DNA of 64,000 nt from Lentinula raphanica (taxonomy: Eukaryota; Basidiomycota; Agaricomycetes; Agaricales; Omphalotaceae): positions 26,780 through 90,779 of the forward strand of contig JANVFP010000059.1 of NCBI GenBank assembly GCA_027919835.1, read 5' to 3'. The notes beneath the pieces were generated by a model, which searched no databases, was not told where the DNA came from, and saw only the letters and a list, made by a program, of their open reading frames with translations. Each line of letters begins with the position of its first letter. The stretch's first letter is position 1. Position numbers and translations under genes: made by a program. This document shows, in pieces, positions 13,707-23,160 of the stretch.

Positions 13707-14069
13707 CTAGCCATCGTCGTAGTTCACTCTATGGATGAACCAAAACTGTTTGTTGTCGTGGTGAAGTCGGCGCGATGTCACGAACCTAGGATTCGAAGGT
13801 GCATATCTCTGTGCAACTGCAGCACAAACCCGGCTCCCCTCGAATTGGTAGAAGGCTTGCCGCGAAGTTCTTGGTTCTCGAAGAAGCTCGGGATACGAAA
13901 GGTGTTCGTGGTAAACAAAAACGTTCGGAACCAGTGCATTAGCGCTGGTGACTGTCTCGTTGATGCCTCGGCTAACGATCTCAATTCTTTCAGAACCACT
14001 AAGGTCATCATGTAGCTGACGGGGAGGAACGGCGTCGATTAGCGATATGCTTTTCGTTGTAGTCGACAT
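13707..14069 (-). CDS. Possible small protein, 120 codons, unknown
   Basis: This open frame lies in the gap between P450-C and the transcription factor. It starts at ATG 14069 (MSTTTKSISLIDAVPPRQ) and stops within 13709-13707. Composition is ordinary rather than low-complexity, which favours coding, but I see no domain, signal peptide or membrane segment. The stop overlaps an ATG of another 76-codon minus-strand frame (13714-13484). That second frame ends in sequence that does not look coding. Its start is only about 60 nt from the transcription factor start on the other strand, so the two would need overlapping promoters. It could be spurious. Confidence 0.35.
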   Translation of the reverse strand: MSTTTKSISLIDAVPPRQLHDDLSGSERIEIVSRGINETVTSANALVPNVFVYHEHLSYPELLREPRTSRQAFYQFEGSRVCAAVAQRYAPSNPRFVTSRRLHHDNKQFWFIHRVNYDDG

Positions 14070-14132
14070 ATTAAGAATGCATGACAGAGATCGTTCTCAG
14101 ACGCCCTTGCCTCTGCTATCTTGTCTTGAGAT

Positions 14133-16446
14133 ATGCCTTCCCAACAAAGATCGTCCACAACGCCATCTCCTTCAAGAAACGAACGTGGCCCCTATAGTAC
14201 TGGTGCTAGAGCAAAAGCTTGTGGAAATTGCAGGTACGTCATCTATTTCATGAATACCTACTTCCATTTACAAGAGATACTTCAGACGACGCAAAGTGGT
14301 AGGTTTCCTCTAGATGCAGTATGCATTTCGGAGATCACTCACGAAACCTCACAGAAATGTGATGGAGCGAAGCCTGTTTGTTCTCAGTGTCTTCGTCTTT
14401 CTCCCCATGAGATATCAGAACATGGAAACTGTGAATACTCTGATACCAAGATTAAGAGGACGGGTGAGCAAGTCCTCAAAGATACCATCAAGGCCTTGGA
14501 GGCCCGCATACGAGAACTGGAAGTAACCTCCGACGCGTCTGTTGTAAGATTGCACACCCCGTATCAGATACAGCAATCGAACACAGAGGTATGTATGAGC
14601 CTCGTGCATTCTGAACGTCCAACCTAAATCAATCGTACCATACATAGGTCCCGCTCGAAGATGTGAATCTACCAAACTCTCAATTGTGAGTACCATCTAC
14701 CGCTCACAAGTGACCGTCGCCCAGGCGGGTCCTAACAATGTCTTCCACACAGACTCGAAGCATTCTTCCGTCATGCGACCGACCTCGGATTTTTCCTTCA
14801 CGTCTCACGTTTCCGCAACGCTGTCATGCTCCCTATCGATTCGCCTGGTCGACCATGCCAGGGCCTCATCAGCGTTGTTCTTCTGCTTGGACACAGCCTT
14901 TCGAACGGGAACCCTCCTGAACCGGAGTCGTACAGCTTCCACAACAATACTTCGGACGACGGGCTGCTGATGAGTGCTAGCCTCACCTCTCAAGAAGAGG
15001 TTCGTCTTGCTCAAGCTCAGATTGACGTAGCCGGAATCCTCTCTTCCTCTCATCCTGATCGGATAGTCCATGCCATACAAGCCGAGGTCCTCCTGGCCAC
15101 ATATCTACTCCGTCAAGGTCGTATCCTGGAGGGCAAATACCATCTAAGCGCAGCCACGTCTCTTGCATTCAGTGCCAAGCTTCACAAGATACGAAGTCTT
15201 AATAGAGTTCGCGACACGTTGACCTCCGCGGCTCTCCCTTGGGTAGTCGATCCGACATCATCTTCCTCGAATCAATCTATTTATCTCAATGTTGACTCAG
15301 AGACATTGCTTCCTCCTCCTGCCGATTCAATATTAGAAGGCGAACGAATCAACGCCTTTTGGACCGTCCTAGCAATGGGCAGTTGTTGGGCAGTTGCGGC
15401 TGATTCGAGTCCAAACTTCACGCTCGAACGCTATATTGAAGAAATTGATACGCCTTGGCCGATGAATATCGATGAATACATGCATGTGGGTCCTACACTA
15501 ACTCTCTTTGTTTGGCTGGATACCTCTGATTCTTTCTCCTGTACCAGCACTTGAACCCGGAGTATGGAGACAGTGTAATTATCGTGAGATTTCTACAAGG
15601 CCAACTACGAACAGCCCCTACACCATCAGAGACAGGTCCATCAGCGCTGACGCTCTATGCACAAGCCTCGATTCTTCTATCGCGCGCGGCAGCTGTCGCT
15701 TTGACATACCATCCCAGTACGTATCCAAATTCGTAGTATATTCTACGCCTTCTGATACCCCTTGAAAACAGCCATGTCATCGGCAGTACTACCCACATTC
15801 CTCAAAACTTTCAACGAACTCGACGAGAGCATTGACCGTTTCAAATCGAACCTCCGATCACTACTGACACCCAACGCTGACGGTCATCTCATGGAATCAA
15901 TGGTTTTCACCGCACATATGATCTCTCATCTTGCAACGATCGTTCTTCATAGTAAGATAGCAACAGTAGCACCGTCGTCAGATTCATTTCCCATCCAGAC
16001 GAACGTCAGTGCACAGAAACGGTTGGAGGCGGCGATGGCCATAGCGAATATTGCGAGGCAGCAGTGGTCATTCACACATGCCGCTACCGATCCGACTATT
16101 CCTCATACCGGAGGGCCCGGGGAGTCGGGACCTGTTTCATCTGCTGGTCCAAATCCCAACCCATTCCTTGGATCGCTATGGCTTGCCGTTGGTCAAGTTT
16201 TGATTGAGGAAATTAGCTTAGAGCGGATGCGAAGTGATAGAGGTACCGGCGAAAGGGAAGCAGGTCTTTTGGATGACCTCCGTTGTATATTCGAGAGCGC
16301 GCAGTTGTCGAGGGTTTACCATTCTCCTCTAGCTAGTAAGTGTCCCCGTTCGACACCGATGATATATAACGGAGATCTAATTATGAATGACTTTTGCAGA
16401 TTACTTATTCCACAGACTACAGAAGTTTTACCAGAGTAGACTGTAG
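14133..16446 (+). CDS. Zn2Cys6 fungal transcription factor
   Basis: ATG at 14133 starts MPSQQRSSTTPSPSRNERG. Splicing twice within the finger gives CGNCRRRKVKCDGAKPVCSQC, followed by a final Cys after a long gap (HGNC). This matches the C-x2-C-x6-C-x6-C-x2-C pattern of a fungal binuclear zinc cluster that binds DNA. A short helix (TIKALEARIRELE) follows and could dimerise. Next comes a fungal_trans-type domain beginning LLEAFFRHATDLGFFLHVSRFR and continuing past HPDRIVHAIQAEVLLATYLLRQGR. The last exon gives NYLFHRLQKFYQSRL and TAG at 16444-16446. I count eight exons, all joining in frame. It is transcribed away from the P450 array and is a plausible pathway-specific regulator; this is inferred from position only. 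Confidence 0.85.
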
Positions 16447-16527
16447 CACAGGTCGAAACGTCACAGACGATCCATACGCATATCATCGTTGAACCATATC
16501 AGACGAATTTCACGCCTCTTCGATGCT

Positions 16528-16850
16528 TTAAGTTCTTGCCATTGTAGCTTGTAGCGTGTCCGATAGGATTTCGAGCATTCTCTCTGTTACCGGGCTCTCC
16601 TTGTCGTCTTCTACCGTCTCAAGAGTAGCAGGGACTTTAGGAAGGAATAACGGAATGAGCACCGGACAGCGGTTGTAGTACTGGTTGACACTTGAAGATT
16701 TGACGACTTATTGCTCACCGTTGCATTATCGGGAGTTCTGTGAGAAAGGGAGATCTAGAGAGGCTATAGAATGACCTGCTATGCCACGAATCTGCTCTTT
16801 TACGACGAATGGCCTCGAATGACGAACTCCAAGACTAAAGTAATAGCGCT
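16528..16850 (-). pseudogene. Unidentified coding-like exons next to the U2 promoter
   Basis: Three minus-strand blocks join in frame. The first reads YYFSLGVRHSRPFVVKEQIR, then GIA; the second LPIMQR; the third VNQYYNRCPVLIPLFLPKVP and on to TMART with TAA at 16530-16528. Donors and acceptors are good, and the peptide is well mixed and not low-complexity. Upstream the open frame runs straight into the U2 promoter block and no ATG is found, so this may be the 3' end of a gene cut off when the U2 unit arrived, or a chance frame. I do not recognise the protein. Confidence 0.35.
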
Positions 16851-16861
16851 CAGCGCGGGCG

Positions 16862-16920
16862 TTTGACGTGACCGCTCGGCTCCCACACCTGGTCCGTGCG
16901 CATCCCTCAAACCTATAAAA
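16862..16920 (+). promoter_or_regulatory. U2 snRNA promoter, copy 1
   Basis: A block beginning TTGACGTGACCGCTCGGCTC and ending at a TATA box (TATAAAA, 16914-16920) lies about 30 nt before the U2 5' end. The same block, with only a few changes, precedes the second U2 copy. Such conservation outside the RNA marks it as the functional upstream element of this species' U2 genes. Confidence 0.8.
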
Positions 16921-16946
16921 GCCTCCCCTCTTCCTCCTCGATTCCT

Positions 16947-17135
16947 CACCACTCTGGCCTTTTGGCTTAGATCAAGTGTAGTATCTGTTCTTAATAGTTT
17001 AACCACTATTACGAGGGCACCGCCCTCCGTATTTGGTTATCTAATTTTTGCCGCCCTTGCTTTCCTGTGCTCTGCTTGCAACACGGGAGACGGGATGACC
17101 TTGCTATTGCAGTACTGGCTTGCGTCGTCGGGGGA
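16947..17135 (+). ncRNA. U2 spliceosomal snRNA, copy 1
   Basis: The 5' domain carries CTTTTGGCTTAGATCAAGTG and then GTAGTATCTGTTCTT, the near-universal U2 stem I/branch-site recognition region. The branch-pairing segment GTAGTA is intact. An Sm-like site (AATTTTTG) and a 3' stem-loop containing TATTGCAGTACTGGC follow, as in other U2 RNAs. The length is about 189 nt, close to the usual size. The ends are estimated: the 5' end from TATA spacing and the 3' end from the GGGGG before a T run. It pairs with intron branch points in the spliceosome, fitting the intron-rich genes around it. Confidence 0.95.
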
Positions 17136-18778
17136 TTTTTTACTTCCTCCCCCTTTCCTTTTTCTCTTTTTTGCTTACGCCTTGGCAAGGCCGTCAGTTG
17201 ACGGTTAGCAGGTTGAAGCAAAATTGTGATATGGAATTGGGAGTTTTTAGTGAAGTGCTATGTATATAGATAATTTTTGGACTGTTACGAGATATTCGTC
17301 TCTGTATTAACGTGTTGTATAGGAAGGATTCAGACGGACTTTGGAGAAAAGGTGGAGGTTCTTATTATGCAGAGAAGTGGACCGTAGGCCATTAATCATT
17401 CCTTAGCCTATGTTATACTGTACTCAGTACTAAGTAATGCTGCACTGATATGAGAAATTTTTGCAGTATAGTCCTGTGAGGTCTTGTGCTGAATAACAAT
17501 GGTCATCATGGCTCTCGCAGAAATGGATCAATGATCATGCACATGAACCATGGGGGAAGCAGACAACCGAGCGTCTGGAGAGCATGTGGGGGCGGGGAGA
17601 CAACATCAAGAGAATGAGAACGAGGGGAAGATAGGAATCAGAGCCCTGTTGGAATCAGTATAGTGAACAGCAATGAGGAGTACTGACTGTGATCATTGAT
17701 GCGCGTGGAGTTCTTGATTTTCCAATATTCCAACCTGCGGTGAAACACAAGGTTCGCGTCGCGCGAATTGCGACCAGTACAGGACCAGTATTCAGTTGCG
17801 GCTAATTCTATACTTAGACGGTTAGACGATAGGTTCTGAAGGATGCTGACTGATTCTGAACAGTTCTGAACGTGCAAAAGTAGCAAGAAAGCACGATGAT
17901 GATGATGCAAAAACCCCTCGCTCGAAGCCCCCGTTGACCTCAGTAATGAACAGCAAATGAACAGAGACAGACCAGAAGGCGCGTGGAGTCCTCGTACATC
18001 TTGCGACGAAACCGGGATGGCACCTGTCTGGCTTCTCTGGCCTCCTGCAAAGCTGCAATGTGCATGATGATGTAGTAATGTAAGAAACTCCAGGCAAATT
18101 GAAACCACAATTTCTCTAGCCTGTCGAGGATGTGTGCAAACACGATGCTATGCTGAACGGTAAATTCTGTTACAGTCCCTTCGGCTGTGTATTGAATCGA
18201 CTTCCGGCGGACGTGAGAACGAGGAGGCAGAGATGGAGAACGATGGAGAGAATTCACCGTTTCAGAGTTTGTGATACCCCCTGGGTAGTTAGGGGAGAGG
18301 GAAGGAGTATGCTTAGACTTCGCAACTTGGAACGTTCGAAGGGAGTTTGGAGGCTAGGAGGCTCTAGAGTGCATTGTTAGAATACTCCCTGGCTCAATTG
18401 AGCTTGGTGGAGCGATGAAAGGAAGTTCAGTTTACCAAAAGAGGATATCTCCTGCCAAATGAGGATATCAACGCCAAAACAACACCAAATCAGCATCGCT
18501 TCTTTATCAACCTCCACCGGTCTTTTTTTTCTTTCCTTACCTTCCCTTCTTACCTTCCCTCCCTTTCACAACAAAGGCTTTCACAAGAGGCGCGTTTGTT
18601 TGTCGAATTACGCGTCGTCGTCGTTGTCACCCTCTCTTTTTGAGTGCTCTCTTTATACGGATAACGAACGGAAATCTTTTCCAACCCCACTCTCTAATTC
18701 ACTTGTCCATCCGACAATCGACAACCGACATTCCAACGCCCACATATCTATAAGCTTCGACTCGATTTCTCGAAAGCA
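17136..18778. other. Long stretch without a supported gene
   Basis: The first 100 nt repeat the 3' flank of the other U2 copy (see the repeat entry). Beyond that, minus-strand open frames near 17640-18257 reach 156 codons but overlap one another in different frames and show no domain. A CT-rich tract near 18520-18570 and the stretch before 18779 probably form the promoter and 5' UTR of the AA9 gene. Confidence 0.5.
17187..17236 (+). repeat. Conserved U2 3' flank (part of inverted U2 duplication)
   Basis: The sequence GTTGACGGTTAGCAGGTTGA lies about 60 nt past the U2 RNA. It recurs at the same distance after copy 2, near 22800 on the minus strand. It may be a 3'-end formation signal, or simply show how far the duplicated unit reaches. 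Confidence 0.7.
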
Positions 18779-20082
18779 ATGCACGCCTCTACCTCACTTT
18801 TTGCTTCTCTCGCGACTGCAGCGTTGTTCACGCTCGGTGCTGCTCATGGGATTGTTTACAGTAAGTATGCAATGAGTTATCTCTTGCGCATGATGCTCAA
18901 CACTCTCCGTATTCATCAGAGATTGAAGTCGCCGGCCAAACCTTCAATTCGCCTCTTATTGGAGCCAGCGGCGACAATGGACCTTTCTACATCCCCACCG
19001 ACAACAGTCCCATCACCGACGTAACGTCCTCCAACATGTTCTGTGGTTCTGTTGCCACCAAAGCCACCAGCACCCCCTCCATCGATCTCTCCCAGGGCAA
19101 CACGATCTCGTTCTACTGGGACTCTGGTTACACCGCAGGCTCCACCTGGCCACACAACACCGGTCCTATCTTCCTCTACATGGCCAAATGCTCTGGAGAA
19201 TGTACCGATCAGACTGCCGATTCCACCGAGTTCATGAAGATCGAGCAGCAAGGCTTTGTCAACGGCGCATGGGCTCAGGCTGCGCTGAACTCTGGCGAAC
19301 CGGTGTCCTTCACGATCCCGTCGGATATTGAGTCTGGAAACTGGCTCATTCGACACGAGGTCATCAATCTTGCTTCTACAGATGAGAACTTCCCTGCTTG
19401 CTCGCAGTTTGCCATCACTGGGGGGAGCAACTCGTACTCGAGCGCTCAGACGGCCAAGTTCCCTGGAGCGTACTCTGCTAGCGATGCAGGGCTTGCTGAT
19501 GCAGGAAGTGCGATCTATTCCGTGAAGAGCAATGCGGAGTACACCTTCCCTGGTCCCGATCCTATTCTTTCTTCCGACGGGTCGTCCGATTCCTCATCGT
19601 CTTCCTCTGGATCGTCCTCCTCCGGATCATCCTCCTCTGGATCATCTGCTTCATCATCCGAGGTTGCCACCGCATCTGCCACCGTCGCCACAGGTGCTAC
19701 CAGTTCATCATCCCTCTCAGTTGCCATCCCGTCCTCAGTTCGTCTAGCTTCAACCTCAGTTCCTCTGACGGTCGCCACCTCGACGTCCTCTTCAGTGTCA
19801 GCATCCACCACCACTCCTGCTACTTCTTCCAGCTCGAGCTCTGACACGGACACCTGCACGACCCAGTGGACCACCTGTAATGCGGCATACATGAGCGCGA
19901 GTGCCTCTGGCAACTCCTCCTCCGATGCTTCCTACAACTGCCAGACAGAATATGTCAGCTGTGTCGCTCAGGCTCAATCTTCTGCCTCTGCTTCTGCAAG
20001 TGAGCCTGCGGTCAGCGCTCGTGCCTTTGTAAGACACCTCCGCCGTCATCATGCGGGTGTTTCGAGGCTCGGATTCCATTGA
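18779..20082 (+). CDS. AA9-like lytic polysaccharide monooxygenase (secreted), atypical
   Basis: Two exons, 18779-18860 and 18920-20082, give 414 residues. Residues 1-22 are a signal peptide (MHASTSLFASLATAALFTLG, then AA). Cleavage leaves His23 as the first residue, as needed for the copper histidine brace of LPMOs. AA9 landmarks follow: PITDVTSSNMFC, a second copper His in WPHNTGPIFLYMAKC, FVNGAW, TIPSDIESGNWLIRHEV and FPGAYSASD...YTFPGP. Where canonical AA9 has ALH and then QFYPxC (second-sphere His and Gln, axial Tyr), this protein reads NLASTDENFPACSQFAITGG. Tyr seems replaced by Phe, and the His/Gln are absent. After about residue 250 a Ser/Thr-rich linker leads to a four-Cys segment (CTTQWTTC ... 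NCQTEYVSC). It would act outside the cell on plant or fungal wall polysaccharide; activity is uncertain. Confidence 0.87.
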
Positions 20083-20887
20083 ACGAAATGTGAACGCGAG
20101 AGGTAGCTTAAACCCTCAAGCCTTTTTGTACGAATTTAACTCACGATCCCCCCTTCTACATACACTCCCGTCTTCTCCGCTCATCGTCTATCCTCCTCTC
20201 CCACTCCTTGATTCTCGTTATTATTATTTCTATCTTTCTCGTTTCTCTTTCCTCTTTGTCGTTTTCACCTATCCGGGATCTAGTTATCTCCGCTCTCGGT
20301 GCTTGATTGCACTCGCTCTCGATTCATACTCGTGCTAGGCGCGATGTATACATGTGTGGGGTTCTAGCTAGCTAGGCCTCACTACTCTTTCACAGTTTAC
20401 TTTTTACTGTTTTTTTACCTCCGCTATTTATGGTTGCGTTGCACGTTGCTTTCCAATATCGCATACTGTGTATGTTAAATGTTTTCCCTCAATCAAGATT
20501 CTCAATGAGAATATGAATGAATCACTAGATGATTCCAGTTGGATATGAAGTGAATTTTGCATTGAGCAATGTTGATGTTGAACGTTAACGTTGACATTGA
20601 GGCCTGAGGCTCGAGGTGACAACTTGATGTTGAGGATTGGCAAACATACCAATGTCCCTCATTTCGCTTGCAACTCTTCGTTTGAGCCCTACGGAAAAGA
20701 GATGTCTCAGTAGTAGCTCTTACAGACACGTCCGAGTACTTTTGACTATGTAGAAGAGCGTGCACCCGAAAAAGTGCGGACTTGTGTTTTGGCGACGGGC
20801 GTGTGAAAATGGCAAGCATAACGGCATCCCCCTCCAGTCGAAGTTTCGTAAGTTCCTGTAAGTTCCCAATCGTTATCGAAACTCGTC
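20083..20887. other. Intergenic, AA9 3' UTR side
   Basis: This stretch is pyrimidine-rich just after the AA9 stop and holds no supported gene. The last 100 nt should be the promoter and leader of the acidic protein that follows. Confidence 0.5.
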
Positions 20888-22518
20888 ATGACCTCTCTTT
20901 CTCAACTCTCATCATTCAGAACTGTCTCTCCAAAGAATATCTCACAAATCTCTCAAATGACAAATCCAACCAGACGACCTTCGACTCCTCTCTCTCTGCC
21001 GGAAGTCCAAGCTCTTTCCGAGCCAGAAAAGTCGGAGTTTTCAGATGATGAACATGAAGAGCTGGAAGAAGAAGAAGAGGTAGATGAACTCATAGAGCAT
21101 CAAGAGCTTGTCGACGACGACGACGTCCAAGTCCCCTCCTCGTCCTCTCCTGCTCAAACTCCAATCACCCCAACACCGCACTGCAATACGAGTGCTTCCC
21201 ACTACTCTGCAGTCGGAATCGGAATCGATAACGATCAAGGAGTCTGGATACGCTCGCCTTCAACTCCTAGCAGACCTCGGTGCAAGCATATGCTGTCTCG
21301 GGGTCCGGATTTGGATTCCAAGACCGCAACGGTTATTCCAGGTTATACAGACTCTGGTTCCTCTATTGCGAGATCTTCGCTAGCTCCCTTTCGTATTATA
21401 GGAAACCGTCAACCGCTCTTTGAAACCGTGTCAGACGAGGACTCCCCATCTTTATTCGCCATCTCGAATGCAAATAATAGGCTCAAGAGCTCGTCGAACG
21501 GCAAATTTGCAAAAGCAACTTCAACGGCTTCATCCTCGACTCCCAACGAATTCCCGACACATAGGGTACTTCCCAAGACTCCACCTAGTCGTATTCAGAC
21601 AGATACTGGTACTCAACAGGTTCAAGTCATCGACCTCACCCTGTCGGATGACTGTGACGACTTGGTAGATTCTTCCGTCCAACGCAAAACTCGTTCTGAA
21701 AGGGATCTTACACTCAGAACTCTCCCCTCTGTTCATAGTCGAAGCGTCGGTGCTGGTGATCGTGCTGAGAATGCTATCGATCTAGATTCCTACCTTGAGC
21801 AATTGGAACATGAGAATACTAGTGCTACTAGTTCATTTACAGACGTCTGTAGTTCTCAGAAACCTTCGGATGTGTATGAACAGTCGCGCTGTGAATCTGT
21901 CGTGGCTCTCACCTCCGAGGAATATCAGGCTAGCCAACTCGGAGCGCATGAGCGGTTGTACGAGAGAACGACTCCTAACGCGTTGAGTCCCAGTCCTCAT
22001 AAGACAGAAAGCTCGCTGGCACCGATTGCCTCTGACCACGAGAGTTCCGAACGTGATGAGATTCACGAAGATGTCTGGCCTCAACGGTTCCATCTCAGGC
22101 TGCTCTATCGACAAGACAAACGTTCAGATCCATTAACATCGAGGTTCGTTTGTGCATGCTGCGAGTAAGTCTTGCTTTTGTTAGCATCCTGACTCCAAGT
22201 TCTGACTCGCGTCCAAGCTCAGACAATCGAAAGCTATTTCCGACTCCTCAGAAGTTCAGATCCTCACCAGCACCCAGTGTCACCTCATTTGTGCAAGTTG
22301 AAGGAAGGGATTTTGAAAGCAAGATGATACAGCATGTGTGGGACAAGCATCGACAGTGTAATATGTACAAGAATATTGTGCACATGTCAAAGGAGGATGT
22401 AGGGAGAAGCGTAAATGAGATTAGAAGGCAGAAACAGGTAGAGTTATTCCCCCTTCGCAAGAAACTCGGTGACAATAACTCTCTTGTGCGTAGCAAACAC
22501 AGAAAGCCAGGAAAATGA
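20888..22518 (+). CDS. Acidic nuclear-type protein with SUMO-interacting-like motif
   Basis: Two exons (20888-22164, 22218-22518) with a 53-nt intron ending in CCAAG give 525 residues. The start may instead be the second Met, MTNPTRRPSTPLSLPEVQ. A very acidic patch (EELEEEEEVDELIEH) follows the start. Ser/Thr/Pro-rich disordered sequence fills most of the protein. Near residue 250 the stretch VQVIDLTLSDDCDD is a textbook SUMO-interacting motif: a hydrophobic VIDLT core followed by acids. A second, weaker core is AIDLDSYLEQ. The C-terminus has clustered Cys/His (FVCACC, then HVWDKHRQCNM) that might bind zinc. I do not recognise the family. Binding of SUMO-modified nuclear proteins is an inference from the motif. 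Confidence 0.65.
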
Positions 22519-22885
22519 ACGCTGTAGCTGCAGTCAGCGGGGACCTCAGAGAACCTTCATTTGAGCTGGAAAAGACATCTTAAAGTACACTCACAGGCGT
22601 CGGGAATAGAAGGAATTTCTGCATAGTTGACTACAATGAATTTGGGGATCACTGAAGAACACATATGGATGGTGATAATCATACAATACTATGTACTTGA
22701 TTCTAAAACTTCCTTCAACACAAATCTGTTCCTCTGCACAAAGCAGAATATTCTAATATCCCACAAAATTCCTTTAAGTTTCTCCAACTAGTCTCAAAAT
22801 TGTTTCAACCTGCTAACCGTCAACAGACAGTGTTGCCAAAGCCTAAACAAAGAAGAGAGATATTGAAGAACCCTTATTAAAGGGT
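22519..22885. other. Intergenic; includes the 3' flank of U2 copy 2
   Basis: There is no gene here. From about 22780 the sequence is the reverse complement of the 3' flank of U2 copy 1, including the same 20-nt block. Confidence 0.6.
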
Positions 22886-23075
22886 CCCCCGACGACGCAA
22901 GCCAGTACTGCAATAGCAAGGTCATCCCGTTCCCCATGTTGCAAGCAGAGCACAGGAAAAACAAGGGCGGCAAAAATTAGATAACCAAATACGGAGGGCG
23001 ATGCCCTCGTAATAGTGGTTAAACTATTAAGAACAGATACTACACTTGATCTAAGCCAAAAGGCCAGAGTGGTGA
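22886..23075 (-). ncRNA. U2 spliceosomal snRNA, copy 2
   Basis: This is the reverse complement of copy 1 with only a few substitutions. The GTAGTATCTGTTCTT branch-site region and 3' stem-loop are unchanged. One difference is a C to T in the loop of the GAGGGC/GCCCTC stem; others lie in the spacer before the 3' stems. None breaks a helix I can see, so both copies are probably functional. The ends are estimated by alignment to copy 1. Confidence 0.94.
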
Positions 23076-23098
23076 GGAATCGAGGAGGAAGAGGGGAG

Positions 23099-23160
23099 GC
23101 TTTTATATGTTTGAGGGATGCGCACGGACCAGGTTCGTGAGCCGAGCGGTCACGTCAAAA
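23099..23160 (-). promoter_or_regulatory. U2 snRNA promoter, copy 2
   Basis: On the minus strand this reads TTGACGTGACCGCTCGGCTC and later CCGTGCGCATCCCTCAAAC, then the TATA box ATATAAAAG. It closely matches the copy 1 promoter; the differences cluster in the middle of the block. Confidence 0.78.

Noticed and set aside
17638..18257. Overlapping minus-strand frames up to 156 codons
   Set aside because: Three frames overlap over the same bases, none with a domain or clear splicing; likely chance.
18916..19913. Minus-strand frames of 146 and 132 codons across the AA9 gene
   Set aside because: They are antisense shadows of the AA9 exon and its Ser-rich linker.
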